From NCBI GenBank assembly GCA_002221725.1, contig NJFT01000005.1, positions 62,001-126,000 on the forward strand: DNA of 64,000 nt, given 5' to 3'. A model generated the notes under the pieces. It was given only the letters and a program-made list of their open reading frames with translations. It was not told the origin of the DNA and made no database searches. Below are positions 1 to 10,680 of this stretch, in pieces; position 1 is the stretch's first letter; each line of letters starts with the position of its first letter. Position numbers and translations under genes: made by a program. Origin of the DNA: Scedosporium boydii (lineage: Eukaryota; Ascomycota; Sordariomycetes; Microascales; Microascaceae).

Positions 1-3000
1 CCGTCATCACCCGGTTCTGAAACGTATCTTTGGCCGCCTCCAACGCCGCTCTAACGGGCGGCTTTTCTGGCGGTTCGGGACGCGGCGGCGAGCTTGAGAA
101 GCCGGGGTATTTCGTCGTCGTCGTCTTTTTCTGCTCAGCGACTTTCCTGACTTCGCCAACCTCCACGTCAGAGTCGTCGTCGTCTTTAATAGTGATTGTA
201 GGTGGCAGTGATGTTTCCGCAGGCGACCTGCGCGCTTGCACACGCCTCTTCACGTCCTGCAGTCCGCGTTTCGTCAACTCTTTAATAGTATTCTGCGACA
301 ACGGCTGGTTGAACGAGTTCTCCACCTGTCCCGGATGAACGATTCTTTTCCGCGGCACGCCCCGTAAAAATAGATCGTCTTCATCCCAAGAGTCGTCCGG
401 CGGCCGCTTTAACGCCACGGGCCTATTCACAGTAGACGGATTGGTAGTGACGGTATTATTCGGCCGACAAAAGCTCGAAAGAGTGGGCTGGTTCGCGGGC
501 CTCTTGGTTGATGCGGCCTGATGACGACCCTGGTGTTGCCCCCGCCCCGCTCCCTTTGGCCCGCTGCCGACCCCGGCGGCTGCCAGAGCGGTATGGTGTG
601 CTCCCGCCGTCGTAAACCCCGGCAACGCTGCTGCCATGGTAAACTGGGAAGACTTCTCCATCGTTGTCGTGTAATCCTTCTGCCACGCGGACGTATGCCC
701 CTTGGTGTCCCACGCGGATCCGTTCCTAGGCGGGTTCGTGGGGTTAAAGGAGTCCGACCACGACTGCCGCTTCTGCGCGTAGCCGCAGCCTGGAATTTCC
801 CTGGAGATGTGCCCCGCTGGCCGATCGTAGCCAGCCGGGAACTCGGGTTGTCGATTATCCTCGATGGCGAACATTTCCGGCAGCTTCTTGAACGTGTCCG
901 CCATGGACGGCGCCTTCCTTCCTAGTATCTTAGCCATCGTCTCGACCGTCTTGTCGTCGAACGACGGCCCAAACGTGGAAAAGTACTTCATGAGATCGTC
1001 CGGAAGGAACAGGGACCGGCTGACCCATTCCCTTTCCCAGGAGTTCGTGTGCCATGGCACGCTAAGATAGAGCAACGCCTGCGCCCTCGTCATCGCCACG
1101 TACAGTAACCTCCGCTCCTCAGCCTCGTCTTCCGACCTCGAATGCGGCAGGGAGCCCGTATACACTGCAGGCACGAAGACCACGGGCCACTCCAGGCCCT
1201 TGGCGGCGTGAATCGTCGATATGGTCACCACGGGCCTGTTCTCTCCCTCCTCGCTAGACTTATCGTTCGTCTGCGCGTCCGTCGCCAGCGCCACATTTGT
1301 GAGGAATTTACCCAGTACATCGGTATCCGTCGACGGCTGCTCCACGCCTTCGACCTGCGGAAGCTCGCCTTCGCCGCCAAGGTCACGCGCAAAATCGCCC
1401 GCCAAAGTTAGAAATTCGTCCACGTTGGCAAGCCTCGACTCGTGCTCGTGCTCTAGCGGGTACGTGTCTGTCAGGTACTGCCTAAAGTCGAGCTGCGTTA
1501 TCAACTCTTCAATGAGCTGGACAAGGCCGATACTGGGCTCGCCGTCGGCGTTTTTACGCTCTAGGCGGTGTCGCAGGCCGCAGATGATTCTGATGAGGCT
1601 GCCGCTCAAGTTCTTCTCGGCGGTTTTTGTGAACTTAGTCTTGAGCTTTCGCTGGCCGCGGCAGTGACTTAGTATAATGTACCAAAGACTCAGTTTCGAT
1701 GTCTCGGCCTCCTCCAGAAGGTTTTTGAGAGTTGCTTCGCCGATTCCGCGCTTTGGCTTGTTGAGGATACGGATAAGCGCATCATTGTTGTCGGGTTGGT
1801 AGATGACGCGGAGGTAGTCAAGAAGGAACTTGACCTCTATTCTCTCATAAAATTTGAGCCCACCTAGCAGGCGCAGTTATGTTAGCCGCAGTGTAGATGA
1901 GGGCGGGTGCCGTCATAATAATGAGATTGGATGTCTACTTGGTACTTACCAACCATTTTGTACGGGATGCCTTCTTTACCCAACGCCGATTCAATGTGCC
2001 GCGAAAGCGAGGCCGATCGCAAAAGAATAGCAACATCGTCATAATTCAACATCCCTCCAGTCATAAGAATAACCCTCTTAACCTCCCCCACAACCCACTC
2101 GCCCTCCGTTTGAGACGAGTAAAGCGTGCGCAACACCGGCAAAGTCCCTTTATGATGCGTGGGTTTCAAAATCTTCTGATATCGGGCCTCGTCCTGCTGT
2201 ATGACCTTCAAAGACGCATCCAGAATCAGCTGCGACGAGCGATAATTCTCCTCTAGCGAAATCTCGTCCGTCCGAGGAAACTCGCCCAGCAGTCGGTGGA
2301 GATTTCTAATCTCCGCCGATCGCCAGCCGTAGATGCTCTGATCGGGATCTCCCACGACCGTGATTCTGTTCTTCGCGCTGGCGAAGAGCTTCATGAGCTC
2401 GTACTGTATTCCGTTGGTGTCCTGGTACTCGTCGATCAAGACGGCTTCCACATTCTTCACGCATGATGGGAACCGCCTGAGAAGCTCCACGCCCTTGACG
2501 AGCAAATCGTCGTAGTCGAGAAGATTGTGCCTCTCCAGATGGTCCTTGTATTCGGCAAAAACCTTGAGGTGTTCCGGACTATCGGGCTTCTTCTTCTCTC
2601 CCGGGTTCGCAGGCTCATCCCAAGGGCCCCTGACCTTCCTCTTGCTAATCCACTCCTTCACGCCGTGGGGATCAAGCGGAATGCGCAACCTCTCGCATAT
2701 CCGCTTGATAATAGCCCTCGAGTCGCCGTCATCAGTAATGACAAACTTCTTGCTCAGCCCAATCTTTTCTCCGTAAACGGCCAGGTATCGCCTCGCTATG
2801 CTGTGAAACGTCCCCAGCACAATCTTCTTCGCCGCTTCTTCACCGAGCGCCTTGCTTATGCGCTCCTTCATTTTCCGCGACGCCTTCACCGTAAAGGTGG
2901 CGACGACGATGTTCCATGGTTGATAGCCGAAATGGTTGATGAGCCAGACTACACGGGTCGTAAGGGTGTGGGTCTTGCCGCTTCCGGGACCGGCGAGGAT

Positions 3001-3093
3001 GGCGACCGTGTCGGCAGCGGAGGTGACTGCTCTTCTTTGGGCGGCATTGAGGGTTTTGAGGAGAGGGTGATTCAGGCCCAACGCGTCGGCCAT
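1..3093 (-). CDS. srs2: SRS2-type UvrD/PcrA-family DNA helicase (partial, 3' end beyond window)
   Basis: Exons are 3093..1950 and 1863 down to the window edge, with an intron at 1949..1864 (GTAAGT donor, GCTAACAT branch site, TAG acceptor). Superfamily 1A motifs are visible in order: Walker A GPGSGKT, Walker B LIDEYQDTN, GDPDQSIYGWR, EENYRSSQLILD, then in exon 2 STIHAAKGLEWPVVF and LLYVAMTRAQ. About 1000 residues are visible. The C-terminal tail after the helicase core is basic, Ser/Pro-rich and looks disordered, as expected for Srs2. Family knowledge: Srs2 is a 3'-5' helicase that strips Rad51 from ssDNA and restrains recombination at replication forks. The first in-frame ATG is at 3093; an in-frame GTG lies further upstream. 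The gene is divergent from the DUF7924-like gene. Prokaryote-like UvrD is the alternative, but the intron and tail favour fungal Srs2. Confidence 0.93.
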
Positions 3094-4176
3094 AACGCGT
3101 AGTGATTGAGGGAGGATGCTACCGGGAATGAGCGTGATAAGGTCATGAGAAATGCACACAATTCACTCAGATATGGGACGTAAAAGGAAGCAATTCCAAT
3201 TTCTCTCGGGAATGAAGGAAATACAAAGCACCGGGGAATGCGGCAATACTTGGGGATTCTAGTGAGGCAATGTTGACTGATGAAGCTCTGAGAGCTTGAG
3301 ACGCGATCCAATCACACCAAAGCTGCGATTCGTGGTGTTGCCAGCTGGGAGCTTTTTCCACTTTGTCAATTGCCAGTGGGGCTATGCCAATCCTTCAACA
3401 GCGCCCCACCGCCCCGACTTCGTACATCATCCATCGCCGTGCCTTCATTCCATCAAGTTGAAATATTGAAAGACCACTCCGGCGAATATTGATTAATTCA
3501 TTGTAACAGCTGTGGCAAATCGACCAGCATTATAGCTCTCTCAAGGCCTCGATTTCTGCCAGTCGGACTAAAGCGCTGATAAAAAAACCTGAGAGTAGCA
3601 TAGCTTTCGTCATACACAGAGTTTTCAAGATACATCTTGCCAGTCATTTCATATTAGAACCATCCAAGACGTCGCAAGAGAAGCTGCTCGATGCTATTTC
3701 AAGCACGGATGCAGGTCTAGGGAACAGTCTCCAGCAAGCGGAGATCTCTCGCCGGACCAGCCTTTGTAGTCGACGAAAAGGAGGCTCAACATAACTTGCG
3801 AGATCGATCTGTTGCCCATCACGAACAAAGCCCGAAAGGCGACTGACGCGCAACGGCCTAGAGTTGAGGACAAGGAATTGAAGCAGGCGGGAAATGTATA
3901 TATAAATACTTTTTTCCCCCGGATCGGTCACCAATAGTGAAACAAACGTAGACAAGGCCGCTGCCGCCAAAGCTTCAATCTCCCAAACGTCCCTCCGCCT
4001 CGTTTCTTGAAGACTACGTCAACCCGGCCCACTCTGGTCTTCGTCCCCACTCTGTCAACACTTCTGTTTCCCATTGGCTCGAGTCAGTAGACGAAAAGAA
4101 TCGTCGCCGGTCCGATAGCTATCTTCACCGTTCAAACGGCGGCTCCATCTTAAGAAAGCTCACGAGGTCTGCGCCA
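3094..4176. other. Divergent intergenic region between SRS2 and the DUF7924-like gene
   Basis: About 1.1 kb with no credible coding exon. It should hold both promoters. It contains a TATA-like stretch (3897..3908) and a partial copy of the dispersed motif, ACTTCGTAC, at 3417..3425. Confidence 0.6.
3897..3908 (+). promoter_or_regulatory. TATA-like element upstream of the 4177 gene
   Basis: TATATATAAATA lies about 270 bp before the ATG at 4177. It is a plausible TATA box given fungal leader lengths; the transcription start is unknown. Confidence 0.35.
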
Positions 4177-5208
4177 ATGGCCTACTGGAATGGAGACGGG
4201 GTTTCGGTGCCATCGTGGCCTAATTCGTACGCCGGATCGTCCGCGTCGTCAGATCTCACAGGCGACCCACCTAGCGTGAGAGAATGGTCGTCTGGAAGGA
4301 GCCTTGCTGAGGATCCCCTTTACCGGGAGTTGAACTTGGCTTTGAACAAGATCCGCATGCAACGTCCATGCGACCCATTGCCGGAACACATTGCCAGTCT
4401 TGTCGATGATATTCTCCAGGACCGTGATTCTCCGAGCCCATCACTAGATGAAGTCAAGCAAGATGGACGTTTATATAGTCTCTTGAGGAGCGCCACAGAA
4501 CCCGATGTGGAACGGTATTTCAACACTCACGTTTGCCCCGATCCCGACTCGTCCGACAGTCTCAGGTGCAGCCGCAGACAGCCGATGGCCGAACACACGG
4601 TTCCAAGCACGGGATCCAAGCATAGGGTCAGCACCCCAGTCCCTAACCTCCTCTACGGATACGACCGCCTAAACGCCTTTACTGATGCTCAGCAAGATCA
4701 ACTGATCTCCATGGGGACTGAGATGGTTGCGAATTATGACTCCCCTGGTTTGCTATATCCTTTCCTTGTCGTCCAGTTCAAAGGCGACGATGGTAAGATG
4801 TGGTCGGCGACGAACCAATGCCTTGGAGGGTCTGCGTCTTGTGTTAAAGTCACTGAACACCTCAACCACGAGCTGGAGCGATGCTCGAGCGGCAACGTTC
4901 GACTGGTGAGTAGTGCTGCATTTAGCATCGCCATGAACGGCCCAGAGGCACGGCTCTACATCTCGTGGAAACATAACGAGCTGGATTACTACATGGCCTA
5001 CGTCAGGGGTTTCTTACTTCAGGATCCCGGGCACTTTATCGAATTCCGTAAGCACGTACGGAACATTGCCGACTGGGGGAATGGCAGGCGGTTGAAGGAG
5101 ATTCGGGATTCCCTAGATAGGCTTCTGGATGAGAGTAGGAAAGCCTTCGGCAATGGAACTGTCACTGGGGCAGACCAGGAAGGGTCCCAGTCGCCATCAA
5201 CGGAGTAG
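4177..5208 (+). CDS. DUF7924-like protein (PD-(D/E)XK-like fold suspected)
   Basis: Single exon, 343 aa, first ATG in the frame (CCAATGG context). The first 150 residues are Ser/Pro-rich and look disordered. The folded part (about residues 155-330) has a block reading LLYPFLVVQFKGDDG followed by WSATNQCLGGSASC, the pattern I associate with the fungal DUF7924 family, which has been related to PD-(D/E)XK nuclease-like folds. Family members often have E-x-K in the VVEFK block; here it reads QFK, so a catalytic acidic residue may be missing. Function unknown; such proteins are common and expanded in accessory parts of filamentous ascomycete genomes. No signal peptide or membrane segment is seen. 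The family call is from memory and unverified. Confidence 0.72.
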   Translation: MAYWNGDGVSVPSWPNSYAGSSASSDLTGDPPSVREWSSGRSLAEDPLYRELNLALNKIRMQRPCDPLPEHIASLVDDILQDRDSPSPSLDEVKQDGRLYSLLRSATEPDVERYFNTHVCPDPDSSDSLRCSRRQPMAEHTVPSTGSKHRVSTPVPNLLYGYDRLNAFTDAQQDQLISMGTEMVANYDSPGLLYPFLVVQFKGDDGKMWSATNQCLGGSASCVKVTEHLNHELERCSSGNVRLVSSAAFSIAMNGPEARLYISWKHNELDYYMAYVRGFLLQDPGHFIEFRKHVRNIADWGNGRRLKEIRDSLDRLLDESRKAFGNGTVTGADQEGSQSPSTE

Positions 5209-6164
5209 GCAAGGTGAAATCCCATTGCCAGGAACACGCATGCACGCCCGCGCCATAGAGCATTCAATTTGTTCTACAATTTGTTGTATGAAAAACGGAG
5301 AAGTTCAAATTGCATCATTGATGTCATTCAATTGTTGTTGGGAAGTGTATGACTAAGCAGGTCGTTCGTGAAGCCAACTGAAGCCAAAGGAGTAGCCAAA
5401 GGTGTGACTAGTCTCTGGAATTGATGAAGTTGGATCCAGATGCGCCGACGCCACTCGTACTCATCAATGATGGAACGAATGGACCTGGCGCCGTCGAATA
5501 GGTTAGCCTGACCATGATACCGAAGACTGTATCCCATCCAACCTGCAGGGTAATATTCCTGAAACTGTCCTTCCGCGGCGGCAGTCTGGTCTCGGTTCTC
5601 CCCTTCTGGATGCACTTCTCCGATCTCGACATTCGGCAACACCCATCACCACATCACCTCCGGTGTGATCTCCCCCTCTGGTGACATCCTTTCGCAATCA
5701 CGTTCTCTCTTCAAAGTGAATTATCCCATCACTTGCGCACTTGCTTGCGATCTAACGCGAGACCCCCCTCTACTCTACATCCGAAGCGCTGACCACGATC
5801 CTCGAGTCGACACGCATCTACGGATACACGGCCGAGCACGCTCAACTCACATATCTCACACCACTCACACCGCGGTAATACCCTCCCTCAGGGTGTGGTG
5901 GGTGTGTTGGTCGGCCCTGTCCTTGGTCCTGCTGTGTTCCCAAAGTTGTTTTCTAGCCCTTGGCCTGGCGTCGAGGTTTGCAATCTTAATTTAAAAATAG
6001 CATGCAGCCAACCCTCCAACATTTCACCCATGCAATGCCATTGCGCAGGGAAGCATCTGCGGGGGAGGGGAAACATGAATTAACCGAGACAGCAGGAGAA
6101 AAACCACCCTGCGTAATTGTGATGCGCTCCCCTCCCTTGGAAAGAAGAAGGAGGGGACAAAAGA

Positions 6165-6196
6165 AGAGAGAGAGAGAGTGTGTGTGTGTGTGTGTC
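6165..6196. repeat. Compound (GA)n(TG)n microsatellite
   Basis: About 14 nt of GA repeats pass directly into about 18 nt of TG repeats, in non-coding DNA. Confidence 0.9.
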
Positions 6197-8669
6197 TGCT
6201 ACTTCGTCGTAACAAAAAAGAGAGAGTTGGCAAGGTGCCAGAATGCGGGTGCAAAAACCCCACCTCTTTGCGTGATAAGAAGCAGGGGCACACACACTTT
6301 CATGTTGTCAGATTGGGATGAAGTCGATGATCTTCACTTGTCACATCCCACGTTTTTGGTCATCACAGGATGAAAAAGGCCCTATTCTATGAGGCGAGCA
6401 ACCCTACCAGCGTAAAATTCGGATATGGATCTACATGATGGGTGTCCATGCACAAATCACTTCGAGTCTTCTCGCGCCGGGAGGAAACCCTGTTTGTGAC
6501 TACCATCTAGACTTTGCTCTGGTCCCCTCCCTCCTTCGTCAGATTCTGCTATAGATCAGGAAAGACACGAAAATGGCATCCATAAACTATAGCCCTCGTT
6601 CGTGCCCAAAATTTCCGGTTGCCTTCTTACGATCCTTGCTCACCGCCGACCTTGGAAAATCCTATCAGGAAAGGTCATCACATCTAGCATGTTTTTCGTG
6701 ACTATCCGCATGAACACCGACTTGTGATCGACTCAATCAAAGGTTGGCTTTTTGCGCTTCCTGCGACATCAATCACAATGCTTCGGTGGCGACTCCCCTC
6801 GAAACAATGCCATTGCACACTATTTGGGAATTCCTCGAGACCCCATTCGGCGTGAAAAGGACGAAAAAGATGAGACTGAGGTCAGAAACTTCAGAAACAG
6901 CCGATCGGAATGCCTCTCGGCGGCTGCTGCAGAGCTCAACGTCTCATGAAGAACCCTTGGCGGACAGGGCTCGGCCGTCACACGTCAAATCGTAATAGTC
7001 TTAGTGTGGACTTGAACGGCGCTCACCATCTCCTAGGAAGCACACGCATCAATACATCTACCCTAGACCCGTAGTACCTCGTCCTTACTTCATGGGTTGC
7101 AGTTTGCTAGACCAAGGAAGGTAAATCTACGAAGTACTCGCAAATCTATCCGTCGTCATGAAGCGCTCGAATGCCGGTCAATTAATGCTCCCGGACCCGC
7201 TGGGCCTGAAGTCTTGAAGAATTGGATATTGGATTTCAATGCACCGAGCGTAGGATTAGAGGCAAACCCACATGGTCCCGTCTGCATTTAATCCCAGTGG
7301 ATGATTGTTGACCGGGATCTCTTTACGAGCTCGAGCTCGGCATGCCGCGTTGTGTACGAAGTACCGGCCGGGTGCAGTGACAGTCTTGACGTCTGATTGG
7401 AATGTGTTTTGCGAGGTACATTACAGATTTGAGTACTTCATTCTTTTCCAAGTATGAATCGACTCGACTCGACTCGATGCGGTTTTCAAGAGCGAACCAG
7501 ACAGGAACAATACAAGTCCTGTCGAATGGGGCGACATCAATAACTAACCTTGCGACTTCGACCGCAGCCAGGCCCACCAGGACAGCAGCCGAGAGAGAGA
7601 GAGCACTGCCCAAGCAAGGAGAGCCCACGCGGGAATGTTCCCGAGTTTTGGAGTCTTCGCCCCCAAATGACCCTGGGATTATGAATTTCTGAGTGGACGA
7701 GAGTTGAAAGTCCACCGTGTCCACTCCATCAAACCCTTCAATCCAAAAGCGAAGACAAGAGAGAGCACTGGGGCCATCGAAAGAGAAAAGACACAGAGAA
7801 CTGGAGATCCGTCCCAGTCCACCCATGTCGGCAGCCAGCAGCCACTGGTCGTGCTTCAATGCCCATGCTCCCCCGAAAAATCACACTCTCTCACACCGCC
7901 CAATCACGATCACTCAATCCCATCCCCGATTCATCCCCTCAGTTCCGGGCGCTTAACTTACCCCTGCCATCACGTCGATCCGTCCAACCACAGGCGAGAA
8001 GTCCCGCATCAAGACCTGCACGCCTCCAGCCGCCGATTTCCAAAAATGGGGCGCTACCTTTTTGATTCCTGTCGTCTTCCATTGGTGAGGAATTCGTTTG
8101 CCTCCCTCTCAAGTTTCACGACAGCATTGTGAAGGTAGGATTGAGGAGGCCACATGTAGTTTGGGCAAACTTACCATGAAATAAGAAAACATATATGCAA
8201 GGAGAATCAAGAGAGAAAATCTATCCTAAAAAGGGACATGGGCAAGAAGACAAGAAGGTGGGGTGAGATGCTGCGGGCGAGGAAGGAAGGAAAATAGACT
8301 ACCAAGTACGACGCAGGAAGTAATATGCTACTACTACCTCATCCTCGTCGACCTGCGTGACGAGACCACGGATTGGACACATGCAGTGACAAGGAATGGG
8401 GAATAGCGCGTGTGCAAGGACTGCAAGGACGAAGTATCCTCCGAAAGGAACCAGTCAGACCTCGCACCTGCGCATCTGAGCTCCCCAGAAGAAGAGAACT
8501 ATCAAGCAAGGAGCAAGGGGGGGTGTATAGTGTGCAGCGCATACCAAAGTTATCCACGAATCCATGCCCACATTTTTTCGCTTTTTCCTTGCTCCCGCCC
8601 CCAAAATCTCGACACTACTGCTGTACTTCGTACATCACCAGCCGCCCGTCTCGTCGCCGGCCACTCCAG

Positions 8670-8675
8670 TATATA
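8670..8675 (+). promoter_or_regulatory. Candidate TATA box of the 8866 gene
   Basis: TATATA about 190 bp before the ATG, just after a GTACTTCGTAC copy (8623..8633). Confidence 0.3.
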
Positions 8676-8865
8676 CCCCTCTGCGCCCTTTGTCTCGCTG
8701 GATAACTCGGCTCTTATCCCCCCTTTCCTTTCTCCCCATGCAACTTCTCATTCAAATCATGTTTCGCCTTGTCCTCGACGACCGCCGATCGAAAAGTGGA
8801 GGATCATCCGCACACACAAGGATCTAGCTACGCTCGTCGAGCCGCAGAATCTCCACCACATCAAC

Positions 8866-10680
8866 ATGATAGAAGGTCATCACACACCTTTTTATAAACA
8901 TAACCAGGCCTCAACTTCTTCTTCTCCTTCGACTACTATTACAACTTCTTACTCTTCTTCTGATACAGTTTCTACTCTTGCTTCTTCATCTTCATCTGTC
9001 TTTACTACTTCTTCTCATTCTACTTCAGCTTTCACATCATCATTCTCACCCAGAGCCTGGTTACCAACACGCCGCTCCCGCTCCCTTGCACTTAGCATAA
9101 TCACTCCTTCTTTCCTCTTGTGCCAAGTCGCCACCGCCCTTCCATCACCTCTCCAAAAGAGACAAGACACCGACAACTCAATCACAGCTGCTTCCATCGC
9201 AGACGACGACAAGTCCGGAACCACCCCAACAATATCAACCTACCTCCCCGCGCAAATCGGAGGCATCGTCGGATCCTACGCCCTTTCCCTCGTCCTCGTC
9301 GCCCTCGGCCTGCTCATCCTCTCCAAAAGACGCCGCGAACACCTCAACGCCGGCGACAACGAGGTCGAATTCTTGCAACACGTCGACAAACCACAGCCGA
9401 TCGTCACGGTGGCTCCCGAAGAACCCCAGTATAATTTCCCTCCCCAATCTCCTAGGAGCATCCCCCGTAGCCCCATCGTGCTCCAGACTGAAAACATTGG
9501 CGGCTTCACACCTATTGAATCGCCTCAGGAACACCTCAACGCTTACGTGCTTCCCTCTCCAACCTCAACTGTCAAATCTCCCCTAGGCGTTGATCCAACC
9601 GTCGACCAGAGCGTCGTCAAGGCAGATAGAGAAATGGCTCAGTCACAGCTCGAGGACATGTACAAGTATGTCATGGAACATGAGGAAGCCAAGCTAAAGG
9701 GCGTAGAGTTGCCGCCCATTCCCATCCCCACCGGTGGCGCCGCCAATCCTAGAGCTTCGAACTCCTCTTCGGGGCCTTCGACCCCCTCCACCATCAAGAA
9801 GGAGAAGACCAAGCCCGCGCATCTCAACCTCGGCCAGACGGCCCCCGAGGAGAAGCGCCAGTCCAAGGCTTCTGCGCTGTTCTCCGCCCTGAGGTCCCCG
9901 AGGAGGAAGATGAAGGGCGTCAGCATCTCTTCCCCCATCATGACCCCCATGTCGGGCACTTTCCCCCGCGAATCCCAGGAGCTCAACACTATCCCTCCCC
10001 GCCAATACGCGCCCGCTCCCCCGCCTCCGGTGCCTACTGATCAATTCCCCTTCCGCGGATCCAGGAACCCCATGATGCCGCTGACCCCGGAGCTCTCTCC
10101 CGATGGCACCCAGAGCATCGACGAGAGGCTCGGAAACTTGCCCCTCGACACCCGCGGCCACTCTCGCAACGTGTCCCAGGCCCCCACCGAGGGCGAGCCC
10201 GAATCCGCCATCTCGGCAACCTCTCAAACCCCCCTGGTCGGCCTGCCTCAATCGCCCAAGCCTGGCGTCAACCGATTCCCCAGCCTCCCAGCCTCGCCCA
10301 GGTCTCTTAAGGGCCCTATGACTCTGCCTCTCCCCCAGTCTCCCAAGCCCGGCGCGAGCTTCTCGCGACCCAACGCTCCCTCGGCCGTTAGGACAGGCGG
10401 CGCTCTGCCGCTGCGTGCCTACGAATCGTCCCTTGCGTCTCCAACTAGGTCCACCGTTCAAACCAAGCAGACCGTCTTCGAGCGAATGGGCCCACTGTCG
10501 CCTACCGGAAGGACCCCCTTCACTGGAACCGCGGTTCCTTACTCTCCTTATCAGCCATTCACGCCTTGCATGCCTATCACTCCCTCGCTGGTAACTAAGG
10601 CTGACCGGAAGCGGATGAGGAAGTTGGAGCCTAAGACTCCCACGCTGCAGATGGTCAAGAGTAGCGATGAGATGTGGTAA
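8866..10680 (+). CDS. Conserved fungal single-pass membrane protein, function unknown
   Basis: Single exon, 604 aa from the first in-frame ATG (8866); the frame stays open upstream to 8410 but without an ATG. Order of features: Ser/Thr-rich N-terminus (about residues 15-60); hydrophobic segment around residues 74-93 ending in ALP, followed by a LQKR dibasic site like a Kex2 cleavage site; a transmembrane helix at about residues 131-156 (GIVGSYALSLVLVALGLLIL) followed by SKRRR, a typical cytosolic stop-transfer; then a long Pro/Ser-rich cytosolic tail with many SP/TP sites. The extreme C-terminus (PYSPYQPFTP, then VTKADRKRMRK) resembles a block conserved among Pezizomycotina orphans as I remember it. 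The topology suggests a type I plasma-membrane or wall-sensor-like protein, but no sensor domain (WSC, Cys-rich) is seen. Confidence 0.75.
   Translation: MIEGHHTPFYKHNQASTSSSPSTTITTSYSSSDTVSTLASSSSSVFTTSSHSTSAFTSSFSPRAWLPTRRSRSLALSIITPSFLLCQVATALPSPLQKRQDTDNSITAASIADDDKSGTTPTISTYLPAQIGGIVGSYALSLVLVALGLLILSKRRREHLNAGDNEVEFLQHVDKPQPIVTVAPEEPQYNFPPQSPRSIPRSPIVLQTENIGGFTPIESPQEHLNAYVLPSPTSTVKSPLGVDPTVDQSVVKADREMAQSQLEDMYKYVMEHEEAKLKGVELPPIPIPTGGAANPRASNSSSGPSTPSTIKKEKTKPAHLNLGQTAPEEKRQSKASALFSALRSPRRKMKGVSISSPIMTPMSGTFPRESQELNTIPPRQYAPAPPPPVPTDQFPFRGSRNPMMPLTPELSPDGTQSIDERLGNLPLDTRGHSRNVSQAPTEGEPESAISATSQTPLVGLPQSPKPGVNRFPSLPASPRSLKGPMTLPLPQSPKPGASFSRPNAPSAVRTGGALPLRAYESSLASPTRSTVQTKQTVFERMGPLSPTGRTPFTGTAVPYSPYQPFTPCMPITPSLVTKADRKRMRKLEPKTPTLQMVKSSDEMW

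Larger units (their letters stand above)
5209..8865. other. 3.7-kb intergenic region, no gene supported
   Basis: Only short, poorly supported ORFs. It contains a GA/TG microsatellite (6165..6196), a short GACTC repeat near 7461..7477, and three exact copies of the dispersed motif (7128, 7355, 8624). The right end is a long CT-rich leader before the 8866 start, with a TATATA at 8670..8675. The ORF on the minus strand at 5328..5642 has protein-like composition, but it starts with TTG and has no recognisable relatives. Confidence 0.5.

Noticed and set aside
3094..3159. 22-residue upstream extension of SRS2
   Set aside because: It would need a GTG start; the first ATG (3093) fits the family.
5328..5642. 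104-aa minus-strand frame with protein-like composition
   Set aside because: Starts with TTG after an in-frame stop and has no recognised homology; kept only as a note in the intergenic entry.
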